Source of the DNA: an uncultured Prevotellaceae bacterium
Lineage (GTDB): Bacteria > Bacteroidota > Bacteroidia > Bacteroidales > Bacteroidaceae
NCBI GenBank assembly: GCA_900316445.1
Contig: ONCZ01000005.1
Span: forward strand, 21,405 to 85,404
Direction: 5' to 3'
Length of the DNA: 64,000 bases
Positions 7,826 to 15,480 of the stretch are shown here, one piece after another. A model generated the notes under the pieces. That model was not told where the DNA came from. It worked only from the letters and a program-made list of their open reading frames with translations, and made no database searches. The position numbers and the translations under genes are program-made. Position 1 is the stretch's first letter; every line of letters starts with the position of its first letter.

Positions 7826-9316
7826 GTGAATTACGAGGAATTACTTGAGACGCGTGACGTCCGTAAGACCACGAAGGTCAGACTGCCGTACGGCTATTTT
7901 TATAAGCGGTTGATCGACGGGAAATACTCCAATTTCGTGGAGTTCCACGACGAGGTGGCTGATGCCATCACCTTCAACAAGAGTGTGATGGCCGAACACG
8001 AGGCCCTGGCTGAGATCCATTCGAAACAGCAGTTGCACTATACCCCCAACGAGGGTGACGATGGTATCTATGCCATCGCCGTAGAGGTGGGTAACTATGT
8101 CACCATAGAACAACTGCTCAACGAGAACCCGTCGATGGTGGCGAAGGGTGACTATGTCACTTCCACGTTGCGGGACCTCTTTGATGTCACCGTCGAGCTT
8201 CATTCGCACAATATCTTTCACGTTTGTTATGCACCGTCTAACATCCTGGTGCGTAAGAGCGACGGTTCCGTGCGTCTGCTCTGTCACGGTTCGTTCTATG
8301 AGAAGATTGGTCCGGATATCCTCTATGAGGATCTGGAGGGCTTCATTGCGCCCGAGGTGCTTGCCGGTGGTAGTGCCGATGCCCGGAGCGATGTTTATTC
8401 CTTAGGACGTTTCATCGCCTGGATCTATCAGTCGTCTGGCCTGCCCATCGAACTGCGTCATATTGTGGAGAAAGCCACCGCCGAGGCACCGGACAACCGT
8501 TATCAGACGGCAGATGCTATGCGGCAGGCCATCAATAAGGCACGAACTATCCGTAAGACAGGTGTCATCGGAGCGTCGGCCCTCGCCATAGCCCTCTGTC
8601 TGGTGGGATTTTACTTCTATCTCTTGCCCAGTACGGAGCCTGTGGAGTTTGTCAAGCCCGTGAAGGAACCCATTCCCGATGATCTGTTTGAAGACAATAT
8701 GAGCGAGTATCTCGGTATCGGCGATGATCTCGATTCTGCTACCATCGCCGCCATTGTGGCTCAGGAGAAGCAGAATGATACGACTTCCGTTGATGAGAAG
8801 AGAATGCGTCTGTATAATGCGAAGGCAGAGGCCATCTTCCGCAAACAGTTCACCAAGGCGGCTGATGTCATCATCTCACGTGTCTATAACACGGAGTCGA
8901 TGAACGGTGAACAGAAGGTGTTTGCCGCCAAGTCGAAGCAGATGACCGAGGACCTGGCCAAGAAACAGCAGGAACTGGCCTCGCAGACGAATCTCAGTAA
9001 TGATCGTACACAGGCCATTGCAGCGGAGATCATCGAGAACATCACCCGCAAGAAGATGGAGGCGATGGACAAAGACTATCTCGGTCTGAAACCGATTCCC
9101 GAGGATAAGAAGTCGAATGCATCGTCTGTCTATGGCACAACTTCGACAGATGTCACAACGCCTGGCACTACTACTACGACAACACCCTCGACTTCCACCT
9201 CTTCTCAGAAGAAGAGCAACAGCAGTCAGGACCTTTACAGACAAAACAGGGATAAATACGGCGTAGATCCGTATGATCCTGTTGACCCCGATAATTATAT
9301 TTTAAGAAAGAAATAA
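7826..9316 (+). CDS. membrane-anchored protein kinase-like protein (predicted pseudokinase)
   Basis: 496 residues from a GTG start with AGAGGTG just upstream. Residues about 20-240 follow the eukaryotic-like kinase fold: the segment HSHNIFHVCYAPSNILV aligns without gaps to the catalytic loop HxxGIxHRDxKPSNIL, and EGFIAPEVLAGGSADARSDVYSLG matches the APE and DxxSLG region. The catalytic Asp of HRD is Cys, the loop Lys is Ala, and the DFG equivalent reads CHG, so both essential aspartates are missing. A transmembrane helix follows (about 248-268), then a coil-rich extracytoplasmic region and a Ser/Thr-rich tract near 435-470. It is most likely a signalling scaffold rather than an enzyme. It starts an operon with the DUF4494 gene (6 bp gap) and yggS. 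Confidence 0.8.
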   Translation: MNYEELLETRDVRKTTKVRLPYGYFYKRLIDGKYSNFVEFHDEVADAITFNKSVMAEHEALAEIHSKQQLHYTPNEGDDGIYAIAVEVGNYVTIEQLLNENPSMVAKGDYVTSTLRDLFDVTVELHSHNIFHVCYAPSNILVRKSDGSVRLLCHGSFYEKIGPDILYEDLEGFIAPEVLAGGSADARSDVYSLGRFIAWIYQSSGLPIELRHIVEKATAEAPDNRYQTADAMRQAINKARTIRKTGVIGASALAIALCLVGFYFYLLPSTEPVEFVKPVKEPIPDDLFEDNMSEYLGIGDDLDSATIAAIVAQEKQNDTTSVDEKRMRLYNAKAEAIFRKQFTKAADVIISRVYNTESMNGEQKVFAAKSKQMTEDLAKKQQELASQTNLSNDRTQAIAAEIIENITRKKMEAMDKDYLGLKPIPEDKKSNASSVYGTTSTDVTTPGTTTTTTPSTSTSSQKKSNSSQDLYRQNRDKYGVDPYDPVDPDNYILRKK

Positions 9317-9322
9317 ATAAAA

Positions 9323-9775
9323 ATGAGATCAAGAACAGCTATTTGGTTTGAGTGCAAGATCCGTTATGAGAAAGTGATGGAAGACGGCTTGCAGAAAAAA
9401 GTGAATGAGAATTATGTCGTCGATGCCCTGAGTTTCAGCGAGGCTGAAGAGCGCATCATGGAAGAGATGTCCAGCTATATCAGCGGCGAGTTCGACGTGG
9501 CCGACATCAAGAAGGCTGCCTATAAGGAAATCTTCTTCTCTGATGACGATATGGCCGACAAGTGGTACAAGGCCAAGCTCCAGTTCATCACCATCGACGA
9601 GAAGACGGAGAAGGAGAAGCGCAGCACGGTGACCTATCTCGTACAGGCTGGTTCTTTCAACGGTGCTGTGAAGAATATCGAAGAGGTGATGGGTGGCACG
9701 ATGATCGACTATGTCATCGCCTCCGTTGCCGAGACCACGCTGATGGATGTCTTTGAAGTGAAGAGTGAAAAGTGA
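9323..9775 (+). CDS. DUF4494 domain-containing protein
   Basis: Cytoplasmic 150-residue protein that matches the Bacteroidetes-specific DUF4494 family: N-terminus RSRTAIWFECKIRYEK, central ALSFSEAEERI, and a conserved DEKTEKEKRS turn. No catalytic motif or membrane segment is visible, and the biochemical role of the family is unknown to me. It is 6 bp behind the pseudokinase gene and so is probably co-expressed with it. Its last residues (FEVKSEK) and stop codon are encoded by a heptamer repeat tract (9755-9782), so the C-terminus may have been set by repeat expansion. Confidence 0.8.
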   Translation: MRSRTAIWFECKIRYEKVMEDGLQKKVNENYVVDALSFSEAEERIMEEMSSYISGEFDVADIKKAAYKEIFFSDDDMADKWYKAKLQFITIDEKTEKEKRSTVTYLVQAGSFNGAVKNIEEVMGGTMIDYVIASVAETTLMDVFEVKSEK

Positions 9776-9782
9776 ATAGTGA
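9755..9782 (+). repeat. heptamer array NNAGTGA x4 across a stop codon
   Basis: Units GAAGTGA, AGAGTGA, AAAGTGA, ATAGTGA in uninterrupted 7-nt phase. The third unit supplies the TGA stop of the DUF4494 gene (9773-9775). The array then runs towards the yggS start at 9801. Confidence 0.85.
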
Positions 9783-9800
9783 AGAATTTGCTACCGCCAT

Positions 9801-10472
9801 ATGTATGATGTAAAATCAAAGCTTCATAAGGTGCTTGACACATTGCCACAGGGTGTACGCCTTGTGGCAATTTCCAAGTATCACCCCAACGAATATATAG
9901 AGGCCGCCTATGAGGAGGGCCAGCGCATCTTCGGTGAGAGTCACGAGCAGGAACTGCGTCAGAAGCATGAGTCGCTGCCCAAGGATATCGAGTGGCATTT
10001 TATAGGTCATCTGCAGACGAATAAGGTAAAATACATTGCACCGTATGTGTCTATGATTGAGGCTGTTGACTCTATGAAGCTCATGCGGGAGATTAACCGT
10101 CAGGCGGAGAAGTGCGGAAGGGTGATCAAGGTGCTTCTCGAACTGCATATTGCTGAAGAGGCAACGAAGTACGGACTGACGCTCGATGCCTGTCGTGAGC
10201 TCCTTGCTGAGGGCGAATGGCGTGAGATGAAGCATGTCCGCATCTGTGGTCTGATGATGATGGCGTCGTTTGTCGACGACCGGGAACAAATCCGTCGTGA
10301 GATGCAGACAGCCGCAGACTTCTTCGATGAGGTGAAAGCCAAGTATTTCGCCGATGATGATGCCTTCTGCGAACGGTCGTGGGGCATGAGCGACGACTAT
10401 CCCATCGCCCTTGAGACACGTTCTACGATGATTCGTGTGGGTACGGCTATCTTCGGCCCCCGAGTGTATTAA
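9801..10472 (+). CDS. yggS: YggS family pyridoxal 5'-phosphate homeostasis protein
   Basis: PLP-binding protein of the YggS/PROSC family (223 residues), an alanine-racemase-like barrel without enzymatic activity that buffers free PLP. The PLP lysine is in RLVAISKYHPNEYI near residue 26, and ESHEQELRQKHE, WHFIGHLQTNKVKYI and SWGMSDDYPIALE follow, all typical of the family; the C-terminal RVGTAIFGPR closes the phosphate site. It is the last gene of the pseudokinase-DUF4494 unit. Its stop overlaps the stop of the convergent EFR1 gene: the two reading frames share 4 bp (10469-10472), so there is no room for a conventional terminator between them. Confidence 0.92.
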   Translation: MYDVKSKLHKVLDTLPQGVRLVAISKYHPNEYIEAAYEEGQRIFGESHEQELRQKHESLPKDIEWHFIGHLQTNKVKYIAPYVSMIEAVDSMKLMREINRQAEKCGRVIKVLLELHIAEEATKYGLTLDACRELLAEGEWREMKHVRICGLMMMASFVDDREQIRREMQTAADFFDEVKAKYFADDDAFCERSWGMSDDYPIALETRSTMIRVGTAIFGPRVY

Positions 10473-11302
10473 ATTTTACCGAAATAATACTGCTCTCTCT
10501 TCCTCGTGATGCTCCCGTAATTAATCGCATGCACGGGACAATGGTGATAACAAGCCAGACAACAGGTACACCGTCCGTTGTGAATCCACGCGGGCGGTGT
10601 ACCTTTGATATTATCGACGGGACATACCTTGGCGCACTTGCCGCACTTGATACACACATCCTCATCGACGGTAAACTTCCTGTCCGTAATCATCCGCTTG
10701 TTGAAGTAACCGCCGATAACGTAGGAATAAAGTCGGGGCGTGACGCCCTTTTCCAGTTCCTCGATGCCTCGGCGCCGTTCCTCAATCATCTGGATGATAT
10801 GCGGTAATTGAAGCGTTGCCATTTCAATCTTCATCGCCTCCTTCTCCTTGGTGTCGGTCTTCATAAACGGCAGACAAACGTAACTCTCAGGCATAATCAC
10901 AGAAAATAGCGTCTCTGCCTGCAGCGTCTGACCGTCGGCTGCGTTCAGCTGCGGATTCTTTGCAAGATCCTTGTTCAGGATGGCCATCGCCTCACCCATA
11001 TTATCCCCACAGGTGGTCAATGCCCAGCAAAACGGCTGTGTATTTATTTCCCCTCCTGAGTTAGGAGGGGTTAGGGGTGGTCTGATCACCCTCAGCCTCC
11101 GAATAAACTCCCTGACAATCCCCGGCGGCTGCCAACCATGAGTGGGGAAGCAGAATCCTATCCGCTCCCCCTTATGCCATTCATATTCGTACTGTCCCTT
11201 CCTGATGAGGTCGGGTATGTAAAACAGTTCCTCACCGATGGCGTCGGCTATCTGGCTCGCCACCCATTTCGTATTACCTGTGCCTGAGAAATAGAATATC
11301 AT
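10469..11302 (-). CDS. EFR1-type flavodoxin/ferredoxin fusion protein
   Basis: 277 residues from the ATG at 11302. The N-terminus MIFYFSGTGNTKWVA is a flavodoxin FMN-phosphate loop. The C-terminal quarter has two 4Fe-4S motifs, CIKCGKCAKVCPVD and CTCCLACYHHCPVHA. This is the 'EFR1 family ferrodoxin' arrangement, a probable electron-transfer protein of anaerobes. Around residue 70 the peptide RPPLTPPNSGGE is encoded by a dispersed nucleotide repeat (11049-11098) also found outside genes at 13887 and 30199, so a non-native insert seems to have been accepted in frame. The -7 element at 11311-11318 ends only 8 nt before the ATG, so the transcript is nearly leaderless. Confidence 0.82.
   Translation of the reverse strand: MIFYFSGTGNTKWVASQIADAIGEELFYIPDLIRKGQYEYEWHKGERIGFCFPTHGWQPPGIVREFIRRLRVIRPPLTPPNSGGEINTQPFCWALTTCGDNMGEAMAILNKDLAKNPQLNAADGQTLQAETLFSVIMPESYVCLPFMKTDTKEKEAMKIEMATLQLPHIIQMIEERRRGIEELEKGVTPRLYSYVIGGYFNKRMITDRKFTVDEDVCIKCGKCAKVCPVDNIKGTPPAWIHNGRCTCCLACYHHCPVHAINYGSITRKREQYYFGKI
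11049..11098 (-). repeat. dispersed C-rich repeat (PPLTPPNSGG type), in-frame in a gene
   Basis: On the minus strand the core reads CAGACCACCCCTAACCCCTC followed by CTAACTCAGGAGGGG. CCCCTCCT and AGGAGGGG make an internal stem. The same core occurs at 13887-13981 and 30199-30236. Here it codes for RPPLTPPNSGGE in the EFR1 protein. Confidence 0.8.
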
Positions 11303-11310
11303 ATCGGGCA

Positions 11311-11318
11311 CAAAGGTA
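11311..11318 (-). promoter_or_regulatory. -7 element for EFR1 gene, almost abutting the start codon
   Basis: TACCTTTG on the minus strand, 8 nt from the ATG at 11302. The predicted 5' leader is only a few nucleotides. Confidence 0.65.
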
Positions 11319-11352
11319 CGAAATATTTTTTAATTTTCTAATTTTTTAATTT

Positions 11353-12639
11353 TTAAATTTTATCGAATGCCTGCGACAAATCTTCGATAATGTCATCGAT
11401 ATGCTCTGTACCGATGGAAAGTCGGATGGTCGACGGCGTGATGTGCTGTTCTGCCAATTCCTCAGGTGAGAGCTGTGAGTGCGTGGTTGTGTAGGGATGA
11501 ATCACCAGACTCTTCACATCGGCAACATTCGCTAGCAGCGAGAAGATCTGCAGGGCATCGATGAACTTCCACGCCTCTTCCTGTCCGCCCTTAATCTCAA
11601 AGGTGAAGATGCTGCCGCCGCCGTTTGGGAAGTACTTCTTGTATAGTTCGTGGTCGTGATGACTCTCGAGCGCAGGATGGTTCACTTTGGCCACCTTCGG
11701 ATGCTTGGCGAGGAAGTCCACCACCTTCAACGTGTTCTCCACATGACGTTCCACACGCAGACTCAGCGTTTCGACACCCTGCAGCAGGATGAAGGCATTG
11801 AAGGGTGAGATGGCTGCGCCGGTATCACGCAGGATGACGGCACGGATACGGGTGACGTAAGCCGCAGCACCTACGGCGTCGGCAAACACGATGCCGTGAT
11901 ACGAAGGATCGGGCTTCGAGAGAGTGGGGAACTTGTCGTTGGCCTTCCAGTCGAACTTACCACCGTCAACGATGACACCGCCGAGTGAGCTGCCGTGACC
12001 ACCGAGGAACTTCGTGGCTGAGTGTACCACGATGTCTGCGCCGTGCTCCAGCGGACGGATCAGATACGGTGTGCCGAAGGTGTTATCAACGATAAACGGA
12101 ATGCCGTGCTTATGGGCGACAGCAGCCACACCCTCGAGGTTGAGCACATCGGAGTTGGGATTGCCGAAGGTCTCGGCATATACTACCTTTGTGTTGGGCT
12201 TGATGGCTGCCTCGAGGGCTTCGAGGTCATTCACATTGATAATCGTATTGCTGATGCCCTGTGTGGCCAGCGTGTGGGTGATGAGGTTATACGAACCGCC
12301 ATAGAGGTTGTCGGCTGCGACGATATGGTCGCCATTCTGTACAATGTTCTGCAAGGCATAGGTAATGGCAGCAGCACCAGAGGCTACGGCAAGACCTGCA
12401 ACACCACCTTCGAGGGCTGCGACGCGATCCTCAAACACCCCCTGGGTAGAGTTCGTCAGACGACCGTAGATATTACCGGCATCACGCAGTCCGAAACGGT
12501 CGGCGGCGTGCTGCGAGTTGTGGAACACATAGCTGGTGGTCTGGTAGATGGGCACGGCACGTGCGTCGGTTGCGGGGTCTGCCTGTTCCTGACCTACGTG
12601 AAGCTGTAAAGTCTCAAAACGATAATTCTTCTTACTCAT
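11353..12639 (-). CDS. metY: O-acetylhomoserine sulfhydrylase (MetY-type Cys/Met metabolism PLP enzyme)
   Basis: 428-residue gamma-family PLP enzyme. Features: TLQLHVGQEQADPATDARAVP at the N-terminus, PIYQTTSYVF, YGRLTNSTQ (cofactor phosphate), VDNTFGTPYL, and the Schiff-base lysine in VVHSATKFLGGHG; the C-terminal TEHIDDIIEDL is typical. About 430 residues and the long insertion after the lysine (VDGGKFDWKAN, DPSYHG) favour MetY over cystathionine synthases or lyases. It makes homocysteine from O-acetylhomoserine and sulfide. The gene is divergent from an Lrp-family regulator, with TACCTTTG at 12786-12793 as its -7 element, so amino-acid-responsive control by that regulator is likely (inference). 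Confidence 0.92.
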   Translation of the reverse strand: MSKKNYRFETLQLHVGQEQADPATDARAVPIYQTTSYVFHNSQHAADRFGLRDAGNIYGRLTNSTQGVFEDRVAALEGGVAGLAVASGAAAITYALQNIVQNGDHIVAADNLYGGSYNLITHTLATQGISNTIINVNDLEALEAAIKPNTKVVYAETFGNPNSDVLNLEGVAAVAHKHGIPFIVDNTFGTPYLIRPLEHGADIVVHSATKFLGGHGSSLGGVIVDGGKFDWKANDKFPTLSKPDPSYHGIVFADAVGAAAYVTRIRAVILRDTGAAISPFNAFILLQGVETLSLRVERHVENTLKVVDFLAKHPKVAKVNHPALESHHDHELYKKYFPNGGGSIFTFEIKGGQEEAWKFIDALQIFSLLANVADVKSLVIHPYTTTHSQLSPEELAEQHITPSTIRLSIGTEHIDDIIEDLSQAFDKI

Positions 12640-12686
12640 AATCTTTTCCTTTCTTTTATTTAATTGATATTATTTCTTTTTCTTTT

Positions 12687-12769
12687 GCAACGGACTACAC
12701 GACTTTAGGACTTTTTTCTTTCTGGATTCAGTTCTTAGGATGAAGTCCTTTAGTCCTGTTGTCCGTTGC
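12687..12769. repeat. dispersed hairpin repeat family A, copy 2
   Basis: Begins GCAACGGACTACACGACTT and ends GTCCTGTTGTCCGTTGC. This is the longest copy (83 bp), with a T-rich loop. It lies in the 5' leader of metY, between the -7 element and the start codon. Confidence 0.8.
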
Positions 12770-12785
12770 TTAAACTTTCTGGGTG

Positions 12786-12793
12786 CAAAGGTA
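12786..12793 (-). promoter_or_regulatory. -7 element for metY
   Basis: TACCTTTG on the minus strand, matching TAnnTTTG; gives a leader of about 140 nt containing repeat A2. Confidence 0.75.
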
Positions 12794-12844
12794 CGAAGTT
12801 TAGAAATATCCACCAAATTTCTTGCATAATTCAGAAAATATCCC

Positions 12845-12852
12845 TAATTTTG
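12845..12852 (+). promoter_or_regulatory. -7 element for the Lrp-family gene
   Basis: TAATTTTG followed by GCAGCC, 70 bp before the start at 12922 and divergent from metY. Confidence 0.75.
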
Positions 12853-12875
12853 CAGCCGAGAAAGAAAATCTTTCC

Positions 12876-12893
12876 CTTTCGGGCTCCCGAAAG
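12876..12893 (+). promoter_or_regulatory. hairpin in the lrp-like leader
   Basis: CTTTCGGG and CCCGAAAG are perfect inverted arms separated by 2 nt, in the transcribed leader of the Lrp-family gene. It could be an autoregulatory operator or an RNA hairpin. Confidence 0.45.
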
Positions 12894-12921
12894 CCCCTCA
12901 AACAGAATAAAACTCTAAAAT

Positions 12922-13386
12922 ATGGCAGAAATCTTAGATGAAACCGACCTGCAGATCCTCAGAACGCTGCAAAAAAACGCGAAATTGACTACAAAAGAGC
13001 TGGCTGACGCCGTTCATCTGACCCCGACACCCGTCTTTGAGCGCCAAAAACGCCTCGAACGTCAGGGTTACATCCGCAAGTATGTGGCCATCCTCGATCC
13101 GGAGAAATTGAACCTCGGACTGCAAGTCTTTTGCAAGGTGAAGCTCAAGCAGATCAACCACGAGATTGCCGATGCTTTTGTGCGTCGCATCCAGCGCATC
13201 CCGGAGGTCACTGAGTGCTACAACACCTCCGGCGCCTACGACTATCTGTTAAAAGTACGCGCCCGCGATATGAAACAGTATCAGGAGTTCGTGCTCAACA
13301 AGTTGGGCGAGATCGAGAGCCTCGCCTCCATCGAGAGCACCTTCGTGATGAGCGAGGTGAAACAGTCGTATGGACTGAATATTTAG
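12922..13386 (+). CDS. Lrp/AsnC family transcriptional regulator
   Basis: 154 residues. The N-terminal AsnC-type helix-turn-helix covers residues 5-50 (DETDLQILRTLQKNAKL, then TTKELADAVHLTPTPVFERQKRLERQGYI). The C-terminal RAM/ACT-like ligand domain has the usual VxECYNTSGAYDYLLKV and the FVMSEVKQS end. Such proteins form octamers that sense amino acids, typically leucine, methionine or another effector. Divergence from metY across a 280-bp region points to sulfur-amino-acid control, and the leu/ilv clusters in this window are other candidate targets (inference). The rlmH gene follows across a heptamer array. Confidence 0.92.
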   Translation: MAEILDETDLQILRTLQKNAKLTTKELADAVHLTPTPVFERQKRLERQGYIRKYVAILDPEKLNLGLQVFCKVKLKQINHEIADAFVRRIQRIPEVTECYNTSGAYDYLLKVRARDMKQYQEFVLNKLGEIESLASIESTFVMSEVKQSYGLNI

Positions 13387-13405
13387 TTGACAGTTGATAG
13401 TTGAT
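13387..13405 (+). repeat. heptamer array TTGACAG/TTGATAG filling a gene gap
   Basis: TTGACAG TTGATAG TTGAT runs from the base after the lrp stop codon (13384-13386) up to the rlmH ATG at 13406; the third unit merges into the start codon. Confidence 0.8.
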
Positions 13406-13876
13406 ATGAAGACAATATTGATATTAGTGGGGAAGACGACGGACAAGCATTTCCAGGCGGGTATCACGGACTACGTGGAGCGCATCGGACATTATATGCC
13501 CTTCGAACTCGTGACGATACCTGAACTGAAAAATACAAAGAGTCTTACGGAGGAACAACAGAAGACTGCCGAGGGAGAACTGATTCTGAAACAGCTGCAG
13601 GCGAGTGATACCGTCGTGCTGCTCGACGAACACGGCAAGGAATTTCGTAGCATAGAGTTTGCCCGTTGGCTGGAACAGAAACGGAACACCGCCCGTCGCC
13701 TCGTGTTTATCATCGGCGGACCTTACGGTTTCTCACCTGCCGTCTATGCCCGTGCCAACGAACAACTGTCATTGTCTAAGATGACTTTCTCGCATCAGAT
13801 GATCCGTCTCGTCTTCACCGAACAAGTCTATCGTGCCTGTACCATTATCCGTGGCGGACCCTACCATCACGAATAA
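13406..13876 (+). CDS. rlmH: 23S rRNA (pseudouridine-1915-N3)-methyltransferase RlmH
   Basis: 156-residue SPOUT-class methyltransferase that methylates pseudouridine 1915 in helix 69 of 23S rRNA. The SAM-binding trefoil knot region is clear: VVLLDEHGKEFRSIEFA, then FIIGGPYGF and the C-terminal IIRGGPYHHE. The ATG at 13406 is preferred over the in-frame TTG at 13394, which is part of the intergenic repeat. Length matches the family (about 155-160). It follows the Lrp-family gene and may be co-transcribed. Confidence 0.95.
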   Translation: MKTILILVGKTTDKHFQAGITDYVERIGHYMPFELVTIPELKNTKSLTEEQQKTAEGELILKQLQASDTVVLLDEHGKEFRSIEFARWLEQKRNTARRLVFIIGGPYGFSPAVYARANEQLSLSKMTFSHQMIRLVFTEQVYRACTIIRGGPYHHE

Positions 13877-13886
13877 AGTAACTATT

Positions 13887-13981
13887 TCTCCCCCTAGTAG
13901 GGGGAGTTAGAGGGGGGCTGAGCAAAGGAATGAAGAGGCTGATCAGACCACCCCTGACCCCTCCTACTCAGGAGGGGAACT
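13887..13981. repeat. dispersed C-rich repeat (PPLTPPNSGG type), intergenic copy
   Basis: Contains CTGATCAGACCACCCCTGAC followed by CCCTCCTACTCAGGAGGGG, preceded by the mirror-like TCCCCCTAGTAGGGGGAG. Between convergent rlmH and the lysozyme gene. It can fold into stable hairpins and may double as a terminator. Confidence 0.75.
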
Positions 13982-13988
13982 GAGGCCT

Positions 13989-15323
13989 CTATTTAATGGC
14001 CTCATTTTGATGGAAGTCCTCAAACTGGCTCTGGTAGCCGTTGAACACATTGATGTCCACATCGCCTTGTATTCCTGCCACGCGACCATCCGGACACAGC
14101 TGCCAGTAGGTCAGCTTCACGTCGGGTTTATACTCGCTGTATCTGGCTATCCACACGCCGTAGTTGCGTTTCAGGTCGTTTTGTTTCGAGAGGTGTTTGT
14201 TCACGAACATCTGGTTCACGTAGAGGATAGGTTTCACGCCACAATAACGCTCCACCATATTCAACCACGTGCGTATATGCGCGAACATTTTTTCCTCTCC
14301 GCCCATCATCTTTATCTGGACGTCAGTTGGCTCCACGTCGAGCACGGGAGGCAGGTCGCCGCTGCGGAACAGCGTGTTGCGGATGAACCATTGCGCCTGT
14401 TGTGCCCCGCTGCTGCGTACCGACCAGAAGTGGTAGGCACCTGTACGGATGCTGTGCTTACGAGCCTCTGTATAGTCTTTCAGATAGAAACGGTTGCGGA
14501 TGGTTGTACCCTCCGTCGATTTGATATAGACGAACGACACGGGATAGTCTGCCGTGCCGCTGACGTTCTGACTGCCCCGCTTGCCCACGCTGGTAATGCG
14601 CAGCTTATCCCAATGGATGGGGACTGGCCTCCGTCCCTTGCCGTGCTGGTACTTCGCTATGTCGATGCCGTAGATACGTTCCGTAGTGTAGCGCATCCTT
14701 TCACCCATAAACCGGTCATTCTTCCAGATGCCCACCCGCAGGCTCGTCTCATCCTCGGCATTGGTCTCTGCCGCCAGTCCGAAGCCGTTGCGACGACCGT
14801 TAGCCCAATGACCTTCGTAATAGCCTCGTTCGTCGGCACTGGTATAGGCCCCGTGCCCTTCCGGTTTCTCCTCGCGGAAGTCACCTGTATAGTTGCCTAA
14901 TGTGTCGATCCTGATACCCGTCGTGAGTGAGTCGTCGCGACAGGTTCCCACCACCGTGCGCCCCAACGAATCGAGCGCGAGGGCAGTCCCCTCCCGGCGA
15001 TGACCTTCCCACCGTCCGACGTTCCACGCAGACACGTGCTGGTCGATACTCACCTGATGGCGCTTGCCGCCCGCAAAAGCGACCACCATCTCATACCCCT
15101 CGTCCTGCATGTTGTGCCGCTCCATATAGTAGTTGATATCCTCTTGCACAACAGGGACTGTCACTTTAGTACGATAGGGGAGGAGTGAGTCAAACGGTCT
15201 GTCGGCGAGACAGCACCAAGCCTCTCCCAATCGTAAACCTGTTTGACTGGGCTTGCCTGTGAATATGCTGGTGGCGATGAATGTGCCTATGATGATAATG
15301 GATATACCTACAATCTTTTTCAT
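13989..15323 (-). CDS. GH25-type lysozyme with MORN repeats, membrane anchored
   Basis: 444 residues from the ATG at 15323; the longer frame to 15383 would start upstream of the -7 element. An N-terminal hydrophobic segment (KKIVGISIIIIGTFIATSIF) is a signal or anchor. Residues about 110-165 contain MORN-type glycine/tyrosine repeats (YTGDFREEKPEGHG, YYEGHWANGRRNGFG). The C-terminal half is a GH25 muramidase: catalytic-face aspartate in YGIDIAKYQ, FVYIKSTEGTT, GAYHFW, the acidic pair in VLDVEPTD, WIARYS, and YWQLCPDGRVAGIQGDVDINVF. It probably cleaves peptidoglycan in the periplasm or at the surface. The MORN plus GH25 pairing may direct it to membrane. Confidence 0.85.
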   Translation of the reverse strand: MKKIVGISIIIIGTFIATSIFTGKPSQTGLRLGEAWCCLADRPFDSLLPYRTKVTVPVVQEDINYYMERHNMQDEGYEMVVAFAGGKRHQVSIDQHVSAWNVGRWEGHRREGTALALDSLGRTVVGTCRDDSLTTGIRIDTLGNYTGDFREEKPEGHGAYTSADERGYYEGHWANGRRNGFGLAAETNAEDETSLRVGIWKNDRFMGERMRYTTERIYGIDIAKYQHGKGRRPVPIHWDKLRITSVGKRGSQNVSGTADYPVSFVYIKSTEGTTIRNRFYLKDYTEARKHSIRTGAYHFWSVRSSGAQQAQWFIRNTLFRSGDLPPVLDVEPTDVQIKMMGGEEKMFAHIRTWLNMVERYCGVKPILYVNQMFVNKHLSKQNDLKRNYGVWIARYSEYKPDVKLTYWQLCPDGRVAGIQGDVDINVFNGYQSQFEDFHQNEAIK

Positions 15324-15332
15324 ATCTGTGTG

Positions 15333-15340
15333 CAAAAATA
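15333..15340 (-). promoter_or_regulatory. -7 element for the GH25 gene
   Basis: TATTTTTG on the minus strand, about 10 nt before the chosen start at 15323; short leader. Confidence 0.55.
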
Positions 15341-15452
15341 CTAAATAAACTGCATATTCCGAAAAAATATTTGCAGAATACACAGATTTCGCTGATTATT
15401 TTGATTTATGAATATTATTTGGCTAAAATTTTTGTAATATCATAAATTTTTG

Positions 15453-15460
15453 TATCTTTG
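15453..15460 (+). promoter_or_regulatory. -7 element for the acyltransferase cluster
   Basis: TATCTTTG followed by CAACG, 20 bp before the ATG at 15481. Confidence 0.75.
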
Positions 15461-15480
15461 CAACGAAATTATTATTCCAG

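Noticed and set aside
12640-12785. SAM-type riboswitch in front of metY.
   Set aside because: The leader contains a T-rich stretch and hairpin repeat A2 only; no conserved SAM riboswitch core was recognised.
13989-15383. Longer N-terminus for the GH25 protein starting at 15383.
   Set aside because: The extra residues overlap the -7 element and precede a clean signal-anchor start at 15323.
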